DNA of 64,000 nt. Source: Lottia gigantea. Its lineage: Eukaryota; Mollusca; Gastropoda; Lottiidae. The DNA is taken from NCBI RefSeq assembly GCF_000327385.1, contig NW_008710427.1, positions 438,887-502,886 of the forward strand, read 5' to 3'. This document shows, one piece after another, positions 1-14,712 of the stretch. Within the stretch, counting starts at the first letter, position 1; each line of letters starts with the position of its first letter. Position numbers and translations under genes: made by a program. Under the pieces are notes generated by a model. It saw only the letters and a list, made by a program, of their open reading frames with translations, did no database searches and was not told where the DNA came from.

Positions 1-3000
1 CGTTAGCAAGTGTATCCATATATTTGTTACACCAATGTTCATTTGTCGGTTCAAGTGTCTGATCCTGTAGAAGGATAGCCACTAAATTTGAACTTATTTT
101 AACGACATGCCAACACGGAGTTCGGTTATCCGTCTAATCTGATTTCTATTCAGAAATAAACGAGAAATGTGATCTTCAATTTTGTGTTCTATGAAATGTC
201 TTGGCATTCAAGACCGACATACAACAAAATACCAAAATCTGTTAACAAACATCGATTATTATCAATATCGAATGCCTCATAAGTATTTTGACATATTTAT
301 GGCCTGTTGCCATTTCAATTACTACCATAGAAGATAAATAATATTTAAAAACATAAATGATAATAGGTATATTAAAGGGAAGTAATAAAATACAAGAGAA
401 AGGAGTTTGAAACGTGAAATTTGAAACCAAATAATGATGAAAGAGGGAGATTAGGTATGAAATGTGAATTATGTGTGATGTATGTTCAGTATTTTAATCG
501 ACTAGAACTCGACTATATCGCTGTATTTTGTTTGAAAGTAAATGATAATTTTAATAGTTTGAACACATGGTTTATACAATTGATCCTGCAGATTTTGAAA
601 CCCTCTTCCATTTTCTTTACATTATTTATATAAAAGCTAGCTTAAAGCAGGCCTTTTTCTCAAGTGGAAACACAGTTAATGAGCTGATATTACTCGATCT
701 GGACCAAATCGAAAATTATTTATTTCAACGGATACAATATATATGCTGAATAAAGAGCACGAAATGTGTTAAATGTGATAACATGATAACAATCAAAACA
801 TGGGACAACATCGGAATACAAAGTTTGGCTTTGAGTTAATCGTTTGATTTATATAAACAAATCACTTCATTCAAAATAACAAAAAAGTCCACATGCAGGA
901 TAGGTCATTTCATGTTAACTCTATTAAAACTTGAGGCATAAATGATAGAGACATTATGTTAGATAGAAGAACCTTTTCGGAAAGTACAAATCTTAGACGA
1001 GTGGTGGATCACCAACAGAGAATATTGTTAGATAGACGATTTCTTCAGGAAGATGTTGAAGCATTCCGATGAAGAACCATTTTCTTCGAAACGAGCATTA
1101 AAACAACTTAAATAATTACTACAACTTCAACAAATCTATAAAAAAAATTACAGGAGACGTCGCACCAGTATACTTTAGAAGAATACATGAATATGCCAGA
1201 ATTATAAATACATATTTTTCTTTAAAACGGAAATTTGCTATCAATGTTAAAAAGGTGTTGAAAAATCTTTAAGGTAAAAGAGATAACTTACCGAAAATGA
1301 CGTCATACTAATCCAAATTGATTTAACTGAATGTAAAATTACTCCATTGTTTTAGTTTTAGTAAATATTTATATATTGACTTTCAAAACACGGTTTGTGA
1401 AAAAATTGCCATATCAATTCCATGTCAATATTGTTAGTAATAATAATATTCCACGATTAGTTTCTACGATTACAACAACACAGGCACCTATTCATTACAA
1501 TTACACTGGAAAATCGTTTATTCAAAAATAGCATATCCAATTTTAAATATCAATTTGAAAGAAATATGAAGAAAAATATTCTACATAAAATTCTGAAGAG
1601 ACTGTGGTAACAGAAATTTAAACACATTATGCGATTGCTACAACATAATCAACGTCCAGTTGCACCAATCCATTAGTATTAATAACTGAAAGAGATCTGA
1701 TTAATACGGCTTCAAAATCAATCAAATAGATATTAATATATAGATACTCTATCAATAGAGGAAAATATCACATAATTATAATCTAATCATAATATTGATC
1801 ACAAATCAGGTACGCTCTTTTAGTTTTAACTGTATCGCTGTACATTCCAACACTTCAAACATTGATAATGATTTTATCGAATAATACTTAATGTTTTACC
1901 CAACTATAACCATATTTATTTAGAAAGTCTCATTCATCAAGAAATGCACAATTGCATTATCGAACAATGGCAGTGATTATGATAAAGAATAGAAGTGGTT
2001 GGAGGGATATCGATCTTGAACATTGATATCTACTAACCGATAAACACTAGTTAGTGCAAAAACCTTCGAGTGAATTAAAGTCTTGTTGTCAAAAAGCAGT
2101 GTGTGAACTGTTATCCAAAGCATTTAATATTTTTCATCTAACATAACATTTCAATATGACAATCAACTTAGTTATCGCAAAGTTTAAATTTGCAACAGGT
2201 ACAAGAGAAAATACAGCAACAACTTCCTAAAACTTGAGACCTGGCAATTAGTTTTAAAACTTAAAAAAAAAAACAAGTATCGACTCACCTTTCTGAAAAT
2301 CATTTTTAATGAGAAGAAAAGAACTGTTTATCTTAAATTTGTTTATGGATTAAGTTTTAAAAATAAACACTTTTTCATCACGTCAGGTTTAAATTTTCAC
2401 ATAAAATATCCTTCATCAAAATATAGTTTCATTTTGTGAGGCGCAATAGCAAGTAGTTTTTATTGTAGCATCCTAGTAACGATAAAAACAATCTACTCGC
2501 CTACAGTTAGTAGATAATGAATCCCAGATTTAAATGGCATTAAATAAGGGCGGTATCAAGTACCGTATTCGATACAAGTTGAAAATTAAAGTATTACATC
2601 TAAGAGCATCTGAAGTATCTTATTGGTTTAAATAGAACCACATGGTATGCCACTTTCATATTGGTCGAGTCTGAGTAGAGGTTTTAGTTGCTGTTATCAG
2701 AATGTTTTTATTCAGTAAGTTGTTAACGTGCCATTGACACTGTTAACACAATCCCACACGCGGACTTGAAATTGGATTGTAACACATAAAAATCCTTCAA
2801 TATTATGTATTATCCGAAAAAAATGTGCTGTATTCACTGAAAAACCCAGCACACACTACAGAATATTTGTTTCCTTTATGTGTAAGATGTTATCTACTGT
2901 CAAATTAGATCGCTTACCTTTATGAATTTCAAATAAGACAGTTGAACAAGAAAGAACATAACAGTTATCTATTACGTTTTGTACGTGTGGCGTTTGAAAA

Positions 3001-6000
3001 ATATGTTGCAGACTATATGATATCTCATGTGCATTGTATTTAATTTGAAATTATAATTTGTTCATTAACAATTTAAAACATATGTACTTAGAAGCCAAAA
3101 CACCTCCTTTATGTTAATAAGATTATGTTGAGAATTTTAAGGTAGGGCCATGTCTGCCCTGTGATTTGATTACCACTATTGCCAGCTTTTAAAATTTTTA
3201 AGATTTACAAGATTTTTCTATCAGAAAACAGACATGTTCAGGTAAAACACTGAAATTAGAGTAGACCAACTTTAATTTGATTACGTGAAGTCACCAATAT
3301 ATGTAATTCCTGGATTCAGAGAAACCAAGACATGTTTTTAACATTTTTAACAGATACACGCCCTCTCGGCTATTATGGAGAATAATTTAACAGAAAATTC
3401 TCCTCAATTAAATGACTAATAAATGTGAAAATCTCTTTAGAAAGTCGATCAAGCGGTCAAGTAAATATCACTGTCAAATATTTATTCATTCCAAAGCAGC
3501 AAATGGGTTTATTATATGGATAGTGTGACTGGAAATATCATCAGTTCTAGCTGATTCAAATTTAAATGAGGTATTACTCAAAAGTGATATTGGATTAAAG
3601 TTAAGGGTTTCCTGGTTCTATACGATAAATGTTTCGAATTAACGTTGAATGAAGTGATGTAATTGCCCAATTATTTAGTAATTTAAGTAAGTGCTAACAC
3701 TGATTTTATTCAGCTGAATTAAGAGCATTTTGATACTTTGATACAATGCGCAGAGATAACGACAATATGATCTTTCATGATTTTATTTTCCTCACAATAT
3801 CACATTCCCATAAAGTGTCTGATATATTGATAATAATGTTACAGGTCAGCCGTCCCTCTTATGTTTCAAGGATTTTATTCAATTATCAAAATGAGGTAAT
3901 GTGCCGTATGTACCAGTATCGACTAGTTACTTGACACATTTTCCCCTTGGAGTCTATAAAATTAAGAAAAAGAACATAATTCATAAATTTAAATCGAGCA
4001 ATTTTTTTTACTGGTATTTGCCATTTGCCAGTTTAAGGACGATAACGAAAAACATGAATCGAAACATTGAAATAGATTATCGTCTGAGTTGTGAATTGCT
4101 CATGAAAAGTCCGACATCAAAGGTTGATGTGTTTTTTATAACGGGACCATTTAAGTTGTCTTAAGTTAAGTCTTAGAAAAATATTCGCTGCATATTCTTT
4201 TCAACAATTTGGTTTATCACCGTAGTTCAATATGTTCTCTATTAATAAATTATACTACTTCTAATTTTTTCCCTTTTTTATTGAAATTAGTATTTCCGCT
4301 TCCGGTAGGATATAGAAAATATAACCTGATCTAGTTATGCTCTGTTTCGGTATACTGTTAATGGTGTTTTGATTTGGAATTATTGATAGTGACCGACATT
4401 GTTCCTTTGTTTGGAAAAACTCAATGAGTGTTTTCTCATTTGTCCACAAATTGCTAATGGAGTAAGAATTAAGAGTGGATGCATTTTATCGCGGTCGATA
4501 ATTTTGATTTGCTTACTTGTGGAATAGACCAAAACGTCGTCATATGAAGGTCCGAAGAAAGGGCCTTTTTATGATAACGTCGCTACTTTGAAATGTTTTT
4601 TAAAGAATACGTTAGGTAACTTAGCCGCCATTTCCATCCTAATATGTAGCAGATAGACGTACTGGAAAGTGCAAATCACTTCTATCTCCCTCTTCCAACA
4701 TTTATTGTTCCCGAAAGAAAAGCCTACTTTGGCCTGATGACATAATCGATACCCGATAACCATCAAATAGATAGCAGAACTTATAGAAATGAAGCAAGCT
4801 GTTTTAAGACGTTATACACTGCCCAATTTACTACCAACACATATCAATACTTGAAAAAGGGTGCTATGTAAAAATGTGTCGTTAAGTTTAGTGAGATGAA
4901 ACTAACATTAACTTATAAACTATCGATAAATATTATCTATGAATTTTAATAAGCTGTCAAATGCTTATCAAAATACTGGCACTTTTCCACCATTTAAAGA
5001 TGGGTTCCCTTATTTTCATTTATATGAATAGATAGTAGAGGTGTTCTATAAATGACTTGGAAATTTACCAGATGGTCTCACATGTCCATAATCAAATCAT
5101 AATTAGCCAAATTAGAAGAGAATTATCAGCAGACTTTCAATGAGTGACCGATCAAGAAAGGTCTTTTTTTTTTGTTTATCCGGACTGTACAATGTAAATA
5201 TATGGACCTTTATGATTGGTTAAAATTCAAATAGTTAAATTAATTTCACACAAAAAAATACAGACAACAATCTTTAACTGGCATAAACGATGGCGAAACG
5301 GTTGTTAATCAGAAATTGGATAAAATATGCAGAAAGATAACATTTTGTCGATGTTATTCGCAAAGTCTGTTTTTAATCGATTATTAGAAATTATATACCA
5401 ATTGAAATCTGTAATGATCATACTGTCATAGTTTCCACAGCTTTTAAGGATGCGGTGGGGTTCTTGAAATCTCTTGGTATATTTTAGGGTATCGTAAAAT
5501 AAGAATTGATGTACTCTTGCTTCACACTGAAATCAGGTCATAAAAATCACTTGTTAAAATCAAAGTAAAGATGATCCCTGTCAATATTGGTGATGATTCA
5601 ATATTTTAGTGGTGTAATTAGTACAAGAACAAAGCGAGTACTGATACCATAGGCCTTTGGAGTTCCCTGTCATGTGGAATCGATACCATGCATACCTATG
5701 TACAATACAATATCGCTTTACCTTTTAAAAATGTGTAGTTTCTATACCGTTAGTAATTGGTGTATATATATATAATTCCATTTAAAATATGTAGGCTTGA
5801 TCTATCATTACAGAATATTTCAACTTTCCTCCTACACCGAGGAACTGAAGCATTAAAAGGTTTAAATGTAGACGGAAATAAGGATTTGTTAACTGTAAAT
5901 ATAAATTGAGCGGATCAATAATCAATGAGTATCGATATATAATCAATAGTCAATACTGATTTTATTACCTCGTTAAATTCTCATTACCTTCTAATTTAAC

Positions 6001-8540
6001 AACAATATACAATATGGTGTACATTGTTTATATGTACTAGAGTACACGGGTACACAGTTTTGATGATAGATCGTTCTCTACTAAGGATTGCTTTAGATTG
6101 GAATTCCTAAAAACCCATTCAATGAATCATCTCCATTGCACACTGCAGCAATTCCTCTAATAGGACTGACATATTGGTTGATGAAACTAGTTATTGGAAG
6201 AGTTGCATGGGCATTTTATAAATTAGTTATTGGCAGTAGAATGGTGAAAGAAATATTTGATGTCAAACATTCTGTCAAATAATATATAGTTCTGCCAACT
6301 ATAAAGTAAAGATAAAAAATAAACGGATATCGAGATAAATAGTACCCTCCAGCAGATTAAAGAGTTTAGTTTGATGTCAACCACATTGTAAATAGTATAA
6401 ACAGTAAAATATACAAACCTAAGGCAGGAAATACAATTAATTCATCCCAACAATATCTATAATACTTTTTACTATTTTATGTGTATATATTATTCTTGAC
6501 TTCTAATCCTTATTATTTCAATTTTATTCACGATTTCCTCTCCAGTCAAAACCAATCTTATACTCTTTTAAACTATTTTATCTTATCGAATTAAAAACAA
6601 AATATTTTAAGAAACAAGTTCATCTGGCACCAGACATTGACTTTCTACAGTGTAAAAACTAAGGTATGCATGATTAATCTTGACGATTTTTTTAAACAAG
6701 TGTTTTTGATCAAGAGTTGAACAAGCTACAACATTACTGAACCTAAACATCGTAAAATTGGATCTAATTACAAGTAGCCCTTAACAAGTTTTCTAAAAGC
6801 ATTCTTCGAAATTTATGAGTAACATTTTCTGGCAATATCAGGAATCATTAGTAAGGAACGGAATTCTTGTTCTCTCTTAATTACATTTAATGAAAACATT
6901 AGGTAATCCAGTTGAATTTCACTCATTTGGTGGGTAATTCAAGTCCAATTAACTTCCGTATCTCGTTAGATGTACTACTCTAATGGCGTCACTTCCGTCC
7001 GGGGTTGTACAATTTCACTTACATGTACGCAGGTTATGGTAACCAGAAAATGTCACGGTCTTTTCTATTCCAAAGATTAGTTGCACCGATCTGAATTCTA
7101 GTAATAGTAGATTCGTCAAGGTCTCCTCTAATGTGTTTCATACAACTCGAAAGAATAGCATCCCCTTTACAAGTAATAGTGGAATGTTTATGATTTACTC
7201 AAGGTTAGACGCGGCTATTCAGTCATATAATATTTCACAGAGTGAATGGTTCTTACCAAAGATTATTCAAAAACTAGCAATATTTAAGGGCAAGCTCGAT
7301 AAATCATGAAGGATTTTATATATATATATCAATCAGTAGATGGAAGAACATGCGAATTCGTTCCAAGTTCTTTCCATTTTCCATTGAAGTAACACAGATA
7401 TAGAAAGTTACTCCACATAGCAATACGTGAGGATGAAAATATTGGATCGAAAAAGGCTTCACTAAAAAATGTGATTTCATGCTCCTTCTGGACTGAATGA
7501 ATATATCGATTAAACGATGTAGAGTTATGGGATTTCTGTTTATCAGTATATAATATTGATATTGCAGGACTCGCTTCGTGGTTCTTCAAAGATATAATCA
7601 AATAGTTGACATTACTCATAACAATAGTAAAATTAATTAATGAAAATGCTCGTTTTTTTTATGACTTTGTTTAACTATAGTTAGTAACTAACATGTCTAT
7701 CAATTATTCACTTAATCAGTATTCTATCTCACGATTTTTACCATGTTAACTTTATGTAATTTACTAACGATATTAAAGAGACGCATCAAAACCTAAATAC
7801 ATTGTGTTTTGTATCTCAGCTCAAATATGGTACAGGAGTCCGAAATAATTATCTGAGTGTTGCTCTAAAACAATACCGAATAATAGCAAATAGTTTCTTC
7901 CAAAAGTTTGCGACATTTTCCTCTAATTCAGTATGACATACCTTATACCTCCGCCTTTATCTGAGCATAGATTTTGAGGTGGAGGGGAGGGTAAGTATAT
8001 GTATTCAATAATATGTAGGTCATTTTTACTAACAATTTCTTTTTACACCAATATCTTAATCTTATTCTGGAAAAGAAATACTGGCTGTTTGTTTAAAAAG
8101 CTTTCGCTTTTGTAAGTTGTTATAAACCGATTTTAAAAGATTAAATCAGTTTTATAAACTGGTTTCTATAAATATCATAGATTTTTTATTGTTTTGTAAA
8201 TAATTCAAAGTTAGAGTTAAAAACTCGGAAAGTGAGGTAATGATTTGATACAAAATCAAAACATTGGAAATTCCACAACATGCTGCTTATATCTTAAATA
8301 ATAGACCCATATTATTACCTGGTTTGAATCAAATACTACATGTTAATTTTAATCACCATGGCGCCAGAATCAATGTTCAGTTTATTTTGAGACTACAGGT
8401 AAATCAGTGTAGACAACAATATGGTAAAAGTACATGAGCAATATACAGCTTTTGGAACTCTTGTGAAGAAAAACATACAAAACTTCAAAACACTAATACT
8501 TTCACAGACAAATATTCGCGGAAAATCTTAAATGAGACAG

Positions 8541-8800
8541 ATTCACCATCCGTTTGACCAATCAAGCCTTAATCTCAGAAATCTTAATCTAAGATAATCA
8601 GCAATAGTGTTCAACGTCGAAATTTTAGCTTTCAATTCCATGTGTCAACAGAGTTATCCGCGTTCGAAAATTAAATTGACGACGTTTTCTTCCATAGAAA
8701 ACACATTTCTAGGTTCAGGCATATTTGAAGGGATTACGCGATTTTAGTATTTAAGTGTATGCAAGACCCAAATCAACCCTTCGAAAATGAACCATGGCTT
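8541..8800 (+). repeat. Dispersed repeat, copy 1 (unclassified)
   Basis: Shares an ordered series of short blocks with 12762-13050 and, for its first part, with about 52310-52500: 'tttgaccaatc', 'tctcagaaa', 'gtcgaaa', 'ccatagaaaa' and 'tttgaagg..t.atgcgat'. No terminal inverted repeats or coding potential were seen. The copies are diverged, so the family is probably old. Boundaries are approximate. Confidence 0.5.
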
Positions 8801-10891
8801 TTAACATTTGGATTAATGTAACTGTATCGCAGTAGCAGATACATGTAGTTGACTCACATTTAGTAGAGGCGAACATCACTGCACACATACAGATGAAATA
8901 TCTCTCAAGTATCAAGGCTCTGACAATAATGAATTGGAGGTTTTTCGACAGATAAGCCTATATGATGAAGAAAAATGGAAAGTACGGGAGAGACGAAGAT
9001 AGTTTGTTCTGAGAGTTATTGACGGCGAGGAGAATTATAGAAGAAGATGATAGTATAAATGACGAAGAGCGATATACCGAAGAAGGAGGTAGATAAAATA
9101 AAGAGGGATTTACAGGAAGAGATGGATGGTAGAGTGTTGTATTATAGAATAAAACACGGCCGAGGGATATTCAGAGGTAAAGGGTTTTAAATGTCATACA
9201 AACCCAAGATGAATTTTTTTTTATAAACCGATAAGGACTTTTCTACTTTGTAGAAAAAATAATGAAACAATGGCCTAACAATATTCTGTCAGTTCAGCTG
9301 ACTTTGAATCTTGAACAATGAAAGTGCTTACTACACCATATTCTCTAAAGAAATTGCGACAATTTTTGGATATCGAGAAAATTCGTGGGTAGGAAAAATA
9401 GTTTAGTCCGCAGACGCTAAAGATACCACCACGGTACTCACAATCAGCACAAATGCAAAATGCGTCGCTGAAACGAGTTTCTATGTCAAAAATGTTCTGT
9501 AGACGAGGTTTTTGACGGAAAAGGGGTGCAACTCGTGAAACAAACTTGGTCAATTTAGCCGGCGACCAGCGAACTAGACTTTCTATTTAGGTAGACGTTG
9601 GAACCTCAACGCAGGTCAAGTGTAGTGTCAGTGGGATGATACAAATAAACTTGAGGGAATTTATATATATGGTATTATAAGAAATATGCTTATTTGATGA
9701 ATTAGCTATCTGAGGGAGAACAAGATTTAGATAAAGGTGGCTTGAACTTGGAAGTAAATTAAAGGGTTAACAAAGCGGACAGGGTTTCTACGGAATGATT
9801 TTATTAAAAAAAATTTGGATCTACTGGAACACAGTGGGTTAATAATTTTCCCCTTTTCAACACAATTTCGTAAATTTGCGAAATTCGTAGTCATTTGAAC
9901 GACTTCCCAATAAATTTCTGCTTTTCCAGCCAGTTTTAGATTTATTTCAGCTTAAAATTCAATTTACAGCCATGGTTTGACAAATATTAAAAACTTGCGA
10001 TATTAGTTCACCTCATCTTTACGCCACTATGTATTTAAGTCTACAACCATATCACCCGAAAAATTTCTTCAAGTATATCAATCAAACATTTACAAATGTG
10101 TCCAGTGAAACGTAATTTTACGTCCTCCCTTTCTGTACCTGTTTGGGCTATAAACGCCATGTAGTCGATAGTCGATGCAATGAAGCAATATTCACTTGAA
10201 TGGCGACATTAGCCTTCGGATTGTCTATTATGAACTGCCGAGAGTACACTTGCACGGTTTTGTAAATAGTGAAAGCAGCTCCAAATGACAAAGGATGGCG
10301 CTCTCTTAGATCAGAAATAAAATCATGTTGATACATGGTGCTCACTCTCAAATCAATTTTATATAATGTGTTACAATAAAAAAAAACCTATCGCAGTATG
10401 TGTACGTATGATCTTAGTTTGGTGTTATAGAAGTGAATCCTTTTTATATTCTACATTCAGTTATCACATTTCCTTTTCTGTAGATACTGCTAGATGACAA
10501 AGAAAACCCATTAAATACTTACACTTTTCCACAACCACCATTTAATAGTACTAAATTCATCTACTTCTAACTCCTCACAAGTATTATGTAAGATGTATAA
10601 AGTCATGGTGAGAAATAAATAGTATTGGTGAGTAAAGTAATATCCATGATTTGAGAATAATCTGTATCTTTGGTAAATGACAAAGTAGATTTTATTAGAC
10701 TCTGGTCGACCAGAGTCTAGTCCAACAATTGTTGAGTGTCTAATAATTACACGTTTCTAATAACCCAGACTTTAGAAAACAATGAAATCTTCGGAATAAA
10801 TAAATACTTCTTGTGAATTTATTTATCAACACCAAAACACTTGTACAGTTTATCAGGTGGGATGCTGTGTTTGTTGACCAATTTCTTCCAG

Positions 10892-10960
10892 ATGTACTTG
10901 GTTAACCATAACAGATGGATGATGCAGCTATTTCCGTTCAACTTGATACAAAAACTGCAG
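10892..10960 (+). CDS. Possible isolated exon, unidentified
   Basis: A 69-base segment lies between a pyrimidine-rich acceptor (ttcttccag) and a donor (gtaaat), and only one frame is open. It would encode 23 residues starting MYLVNHNRWM. A second acceptor about 240 bases downstream (ctatctttcag at about 11200) opens a frame of about 23 codons ending in a stop. No domain is recognised and there is no partner evidence. The splice signals may be coincidental. Confidence 0.12.
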
Positions 10961-12761
10961 GTAAATCGGACAAACTTTGATACATAGCAGACTAACAAAA
11001 TATTTATCCGTCTATATCGAACAATATGTCAAAACACATCAAATACGGTTTAGCAAACCAGTGATATTTGGCAGCATAATGGATACAGAGCAAATATAGT
11101 AACAAGATGAACCAGACGACAGACTATATCACTGCCATCTGGAGATGAATCTCTACCTCATCTCAGAGGAACATCTTCCATAAATTTGTCTCTATCTTTC
11201 AGGAAGGAAAGTCCATAAACAAAATTTGTTGGCTTTGTGGCCACACGGTTTCTATTGTTCCAGTTTGTTATTAGTATTTTAGTAAGGTCTGTGAACTATT
11301 TAATATGATGCCAATTGAAGTTTCCTGTATACCAAGCCAACCATCATTATTCACATTCTATAGGATACCTATATTACTCACGAATCTCAGAACAAATCAA
11401 AACCAGATCTGTATGATTATATGATTAATATTTACCAGGGGTATTGCACTTGATCCCAACTCGACTTTTCATTAGGTTCAGTAAAAAATACCCCGGAAAT
11501 TCCTGTATATTTTTCTAGTCATTTCAAAGAAAATGAAATAAAAATCATTTAAACAAACAAGAATATTTGCCTTGAGATTACACAGAATATAAGAATGTGC
11601 AAGACATAACTTATATTTATATAAATTATATTTATTAGGCTAATGTATTATTATTCTAGACTAGTTTTAAATCACCTAGTAGACTATGTAAACTGGGTTT
11701 GGCTTTATTAATTACTTTGAATTTCAGAGAGGTACCGCATTGGGACTTGGCAATTGTTATCGTTCATATACATTGCTATCTTGTTATCTAAGTATACTAT
11801 TGTCTTTGATTATAACGCTATAAATCATGTAACAAACCACAGCCATCAATTACACACCATTTCCAAACTTACATTCGAAATTTCATTGATCACATGTTTT
11901 AGGAATATCTAATTGGTAACATAAGCTCATCTTGCAAATAACGGTCTCCATACGTCATTATCTAGAAGAATTGCCAGATGAAGATTGGGAACGTCACGTG
12001 GTTTGAAAAGAAAGAATGATCTAAAGCTGTCAATGAATCAACCTAAATCGACTCTTTGATACCAGCAATGATTTTGTTTGCACTGGGTTGTTGGACGCAG
12101 CTGCTCCATCTATATGGTGGTCAACACACAATGGTTGATGAAATACGATAGACATACATTCAAAATGAAATGAAATGAATTTTACGTCCTACTTTTCTGC
12201 GACACAAATTCAAGGTAACTTATTATTACATTCATCGCTCACATCTACAAGTTACTATCAAAGTATCTACCCGCCCAAAATTTATATATACATTTCAAAG
12301 CAAACTTCAACCCTGGAAACTATGTAAAAATCAATCAGCTGAAATATGTCTTGTTCAACTAAGAAGTGGTACATAATCTTTATTGACGTTATGTTTCCAA
12401 GAAGCCTAAAGAAAGCATCTGTGATGAAAATATGATCGAAGAGGAAATATGCCGCCCTCTATATCACTTTTTGTGACAATCTCTTAGTCCACCAATGGTA
12501 TATAGTGACAAACTTAATATTGAACAGCTCACTAATTTTTTTTCTCAAATTAATAATAGCTACGTTTATCCTGAAATATTCTGTGTCAGTTAAATGTGAA
12601 AATCGTTAATATTTCTCATAGTGCAATTCATATTAACAATGCCAGGCTAATGCAAACTTCGTCTTATACCTTGCCTGCAATAGTCACCTTTCTTGAAACA
12701 GTACAAAGGTTGTTTATCTTGTCTCTTGACAATTAAGAAAACTAATTTAAAGTAAAGATAC

Positions 12762-13050
12762 ATATGCGCCATTTTTTGACCAATCGTAGCTTAGTCTCAG
12801 AAACGGGTATTTTATAGCTAAGTCAATTAGTAATAGTATTCACAGCTCACCGTCGAAACTTCAGCCTTCAAACTCATGTGTGTCCAGTATTATCCACGTT
12901 TCAAAGTTAAAAAGACGAGTCGTCTTTTCTTGAGGCACTACCATAGAAAAGACATCTCTACGAAAAGAAATTTCTAGTTTGAGATATTTTTGAAGGAATC
13001 ATGCGATTATCGTATATTTCTGGTACTTCTGAAGACTCAACACTCAAATT
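12762..13050 (+). repeat. Dispersed repeat, copy 2 (unclassified)
   Basis: Same order of blocks as 8541-8800, with small insertions. It is the best bridge between the other two copies, because its 'tattcacagctcaccgtc' segment also matches about 52400. An open frame of about 60 codons over its end has no family resemblance and is probably chance. Confidence 0.5.
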
Positions 13051-14318
13051 ATCCCCCCAACAATGGTGCATATGTCCTTATAAGTACTTTGGGCCGTAAA
13101 CTGTTTATTCTAATTATCTTATATATGTATTGTACACTACTCACTGTAAGAACTACTACTACTTACCCAATACATTGATTTATGATTATCATATAATAAA
13201 CTACTCCTTTGCACCAAATAGAAATAACGCTCCTGACTAACAGTCAACTGGTTTTTAAAAGCTCAGACCTATCTGTGGATAAGACTTTGTTCATTATATT
13301 ATTATGAAACATATCGTAAATGGCATATGGATTATGTCTGCTAGAAAGTTTGGTTAAAAATCATCACCTGTATTTAAAAATATTAATTAAACCATACATC
13401 ATAGATTTGTTTATAACCAAACCCTACACAGCGACCAGTTTCAGACTTGTTTTATGAATGAAACCATTTAAGAATAGCCAACTTTTTTCTTCATTACCTA
13501 TACGAAACAGGTGTATGGTATACATCAGTACAATGACCTTGATTAACTCAGATCAACTTACTAGAGAGAGACAAAACCATTTTTCATTTCCAACCATTTG
13601 GTTTCATGCTTCCAAAACATCAACGACCTAAACCTGCAACCGAGTTTGTGATAAGAAACATAATCCATACACATGTATTCCATATAGACTGGAATTAGGA
13701 ATGGTCTGAGTTTAAGGCAAATTTAAGGCAAGGTCGGTTACGGCAAATGTCTTTAACACACAAACAAATTGCTTTTCATCGAGAAATCGCTTTCTCCGCC
13801 TTTTTGACTTGACAAATGAATAAAATATAGATTTGTTGGAGAACGCGAAATATATTAAAGGCTATGGTCGTGTTGATAATTTACGATCAGATAGAAAACA
13901 AATATAAGAAATACAAAAAGAAAATAAATTTGAAAACACATGTTAAGCTATTGCACAAGTTCTCTAGATTCAAAGTATAAAGTATAGAGATAGAGTATAT
14001 ATCTTTGATGGATACCCCATAGTGATGTTTATGTAGTGATTGAATTATGGACATTGTTTGATTCTATTAAAGCTAAAAGGGAAAGGGAGGAGATGATGTT
14101 TTTTACATCAAAGATGAATAAACTTATTTAATTGTTATTCAGTTTGAGGTTCCAACATTCTTCCATCAACGACTGACTTTATTGCAACTATGAAAATAAA
14201 GTTAAAGCCAAAACTTGTTATATCAATATTAGTAATATTTCGTTTTGACATTTTCAGGTACAATCCGAATTTTGAAATTCTAAATATGTGTGGGTGTGTT
14301 TGTGTGGGTGGATGAGAA

Positions 14319-14337
14319 GGGGGGGGGGGGGGGGGGG
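14319..14337 (+). repeat. Poly(G) run
   Basis: An uninterrupted G tract directly preceded by a GT-rich (tgtgggtg) segment. It produces a proline-rich shadow frame on the opposite strand that should not be read as a gene. Confidence 0.9.
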
Positions 14338-14712
14338 TTAAAATCCCACATTCCAAAGCTACGTGAGCCTTAAGGAGAAATATCGCCGATATGAAAGAAA
14401 GAAAGAGAGGATAACAACTATGGTTTACAGTTCATGAGCCTTTTTGCCAGTCCTTAGCCAAACCTCTTGGCATTGATCTTTCCTGAATTATTCATACCTA
14501 TTTACTGCTGGGTCGACTGGAATCATGACTGAAGATGACCTATTCAAGGTCATCGGACTTTCACCTGCCGATCAAGATCGGAACCTACAACCGAAAGATA
14601 TCCAACAATCGTTGCTGGCTCTGATATTCAATCAATTCAATATTCAATTCAAAGAAATTCAATCTGAGGTTTCACACTAGCTCATTTTGTTAATAATTGT
14701 TAAGTTCTTAGT

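Larger units (their letters stand above)
1..14300. other. Gene-poor AT-rich stretch
   Basis: No gene can be supported here. The stretch is AT-rich with only short open frames and no cluster of frames joined by good splice sites. It contains a dispersed repeat copy at 8541-8800 and another at 12762-13050, a palindromic ATGACGTCAT (CRE-type) site at 1297-1306, and a few slightly GC-richer patches (about 9280-9600, 10150-10350, 12060-12150). Those patches have open frames of up to about 100 codons that I cannot assign to any family. It may be intergenic or the long introns of a gene lying partly outside the window. Confidence 0.5.

Noticed and set aside
1293-1327. 35-base minus-strand segment between splice-like sites, overlapping a CRE palindrome
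   Set aside because: Too short to separate from chance; no continuation found.
7329-7619. 96-codon minus-strand open frame
   Set aside because: No domain, no splice partners and ordinary AT-rich composition; likely chance.
9275-9590. Roughly 100-codon minus-strand frame in a GC-richer patch
   Set aside because: Possibly an old mobile-element scrap, because the opposite strand hints at a retroelement-like motif, but neither strand gives a convincing family match.
14135-14356. Proline-rich open frame
   Set aside because: It is the reverse complement of a poly(G) and GT-rich tract.
14526-14684. Plus-strand frame of about 52 codons (MTEDDLFKVIGLSPADQ..)
   Set aside because: Reads like protein but has no splice signals, family match or neighbours; may be a mobile-element scrap beside the satellite.
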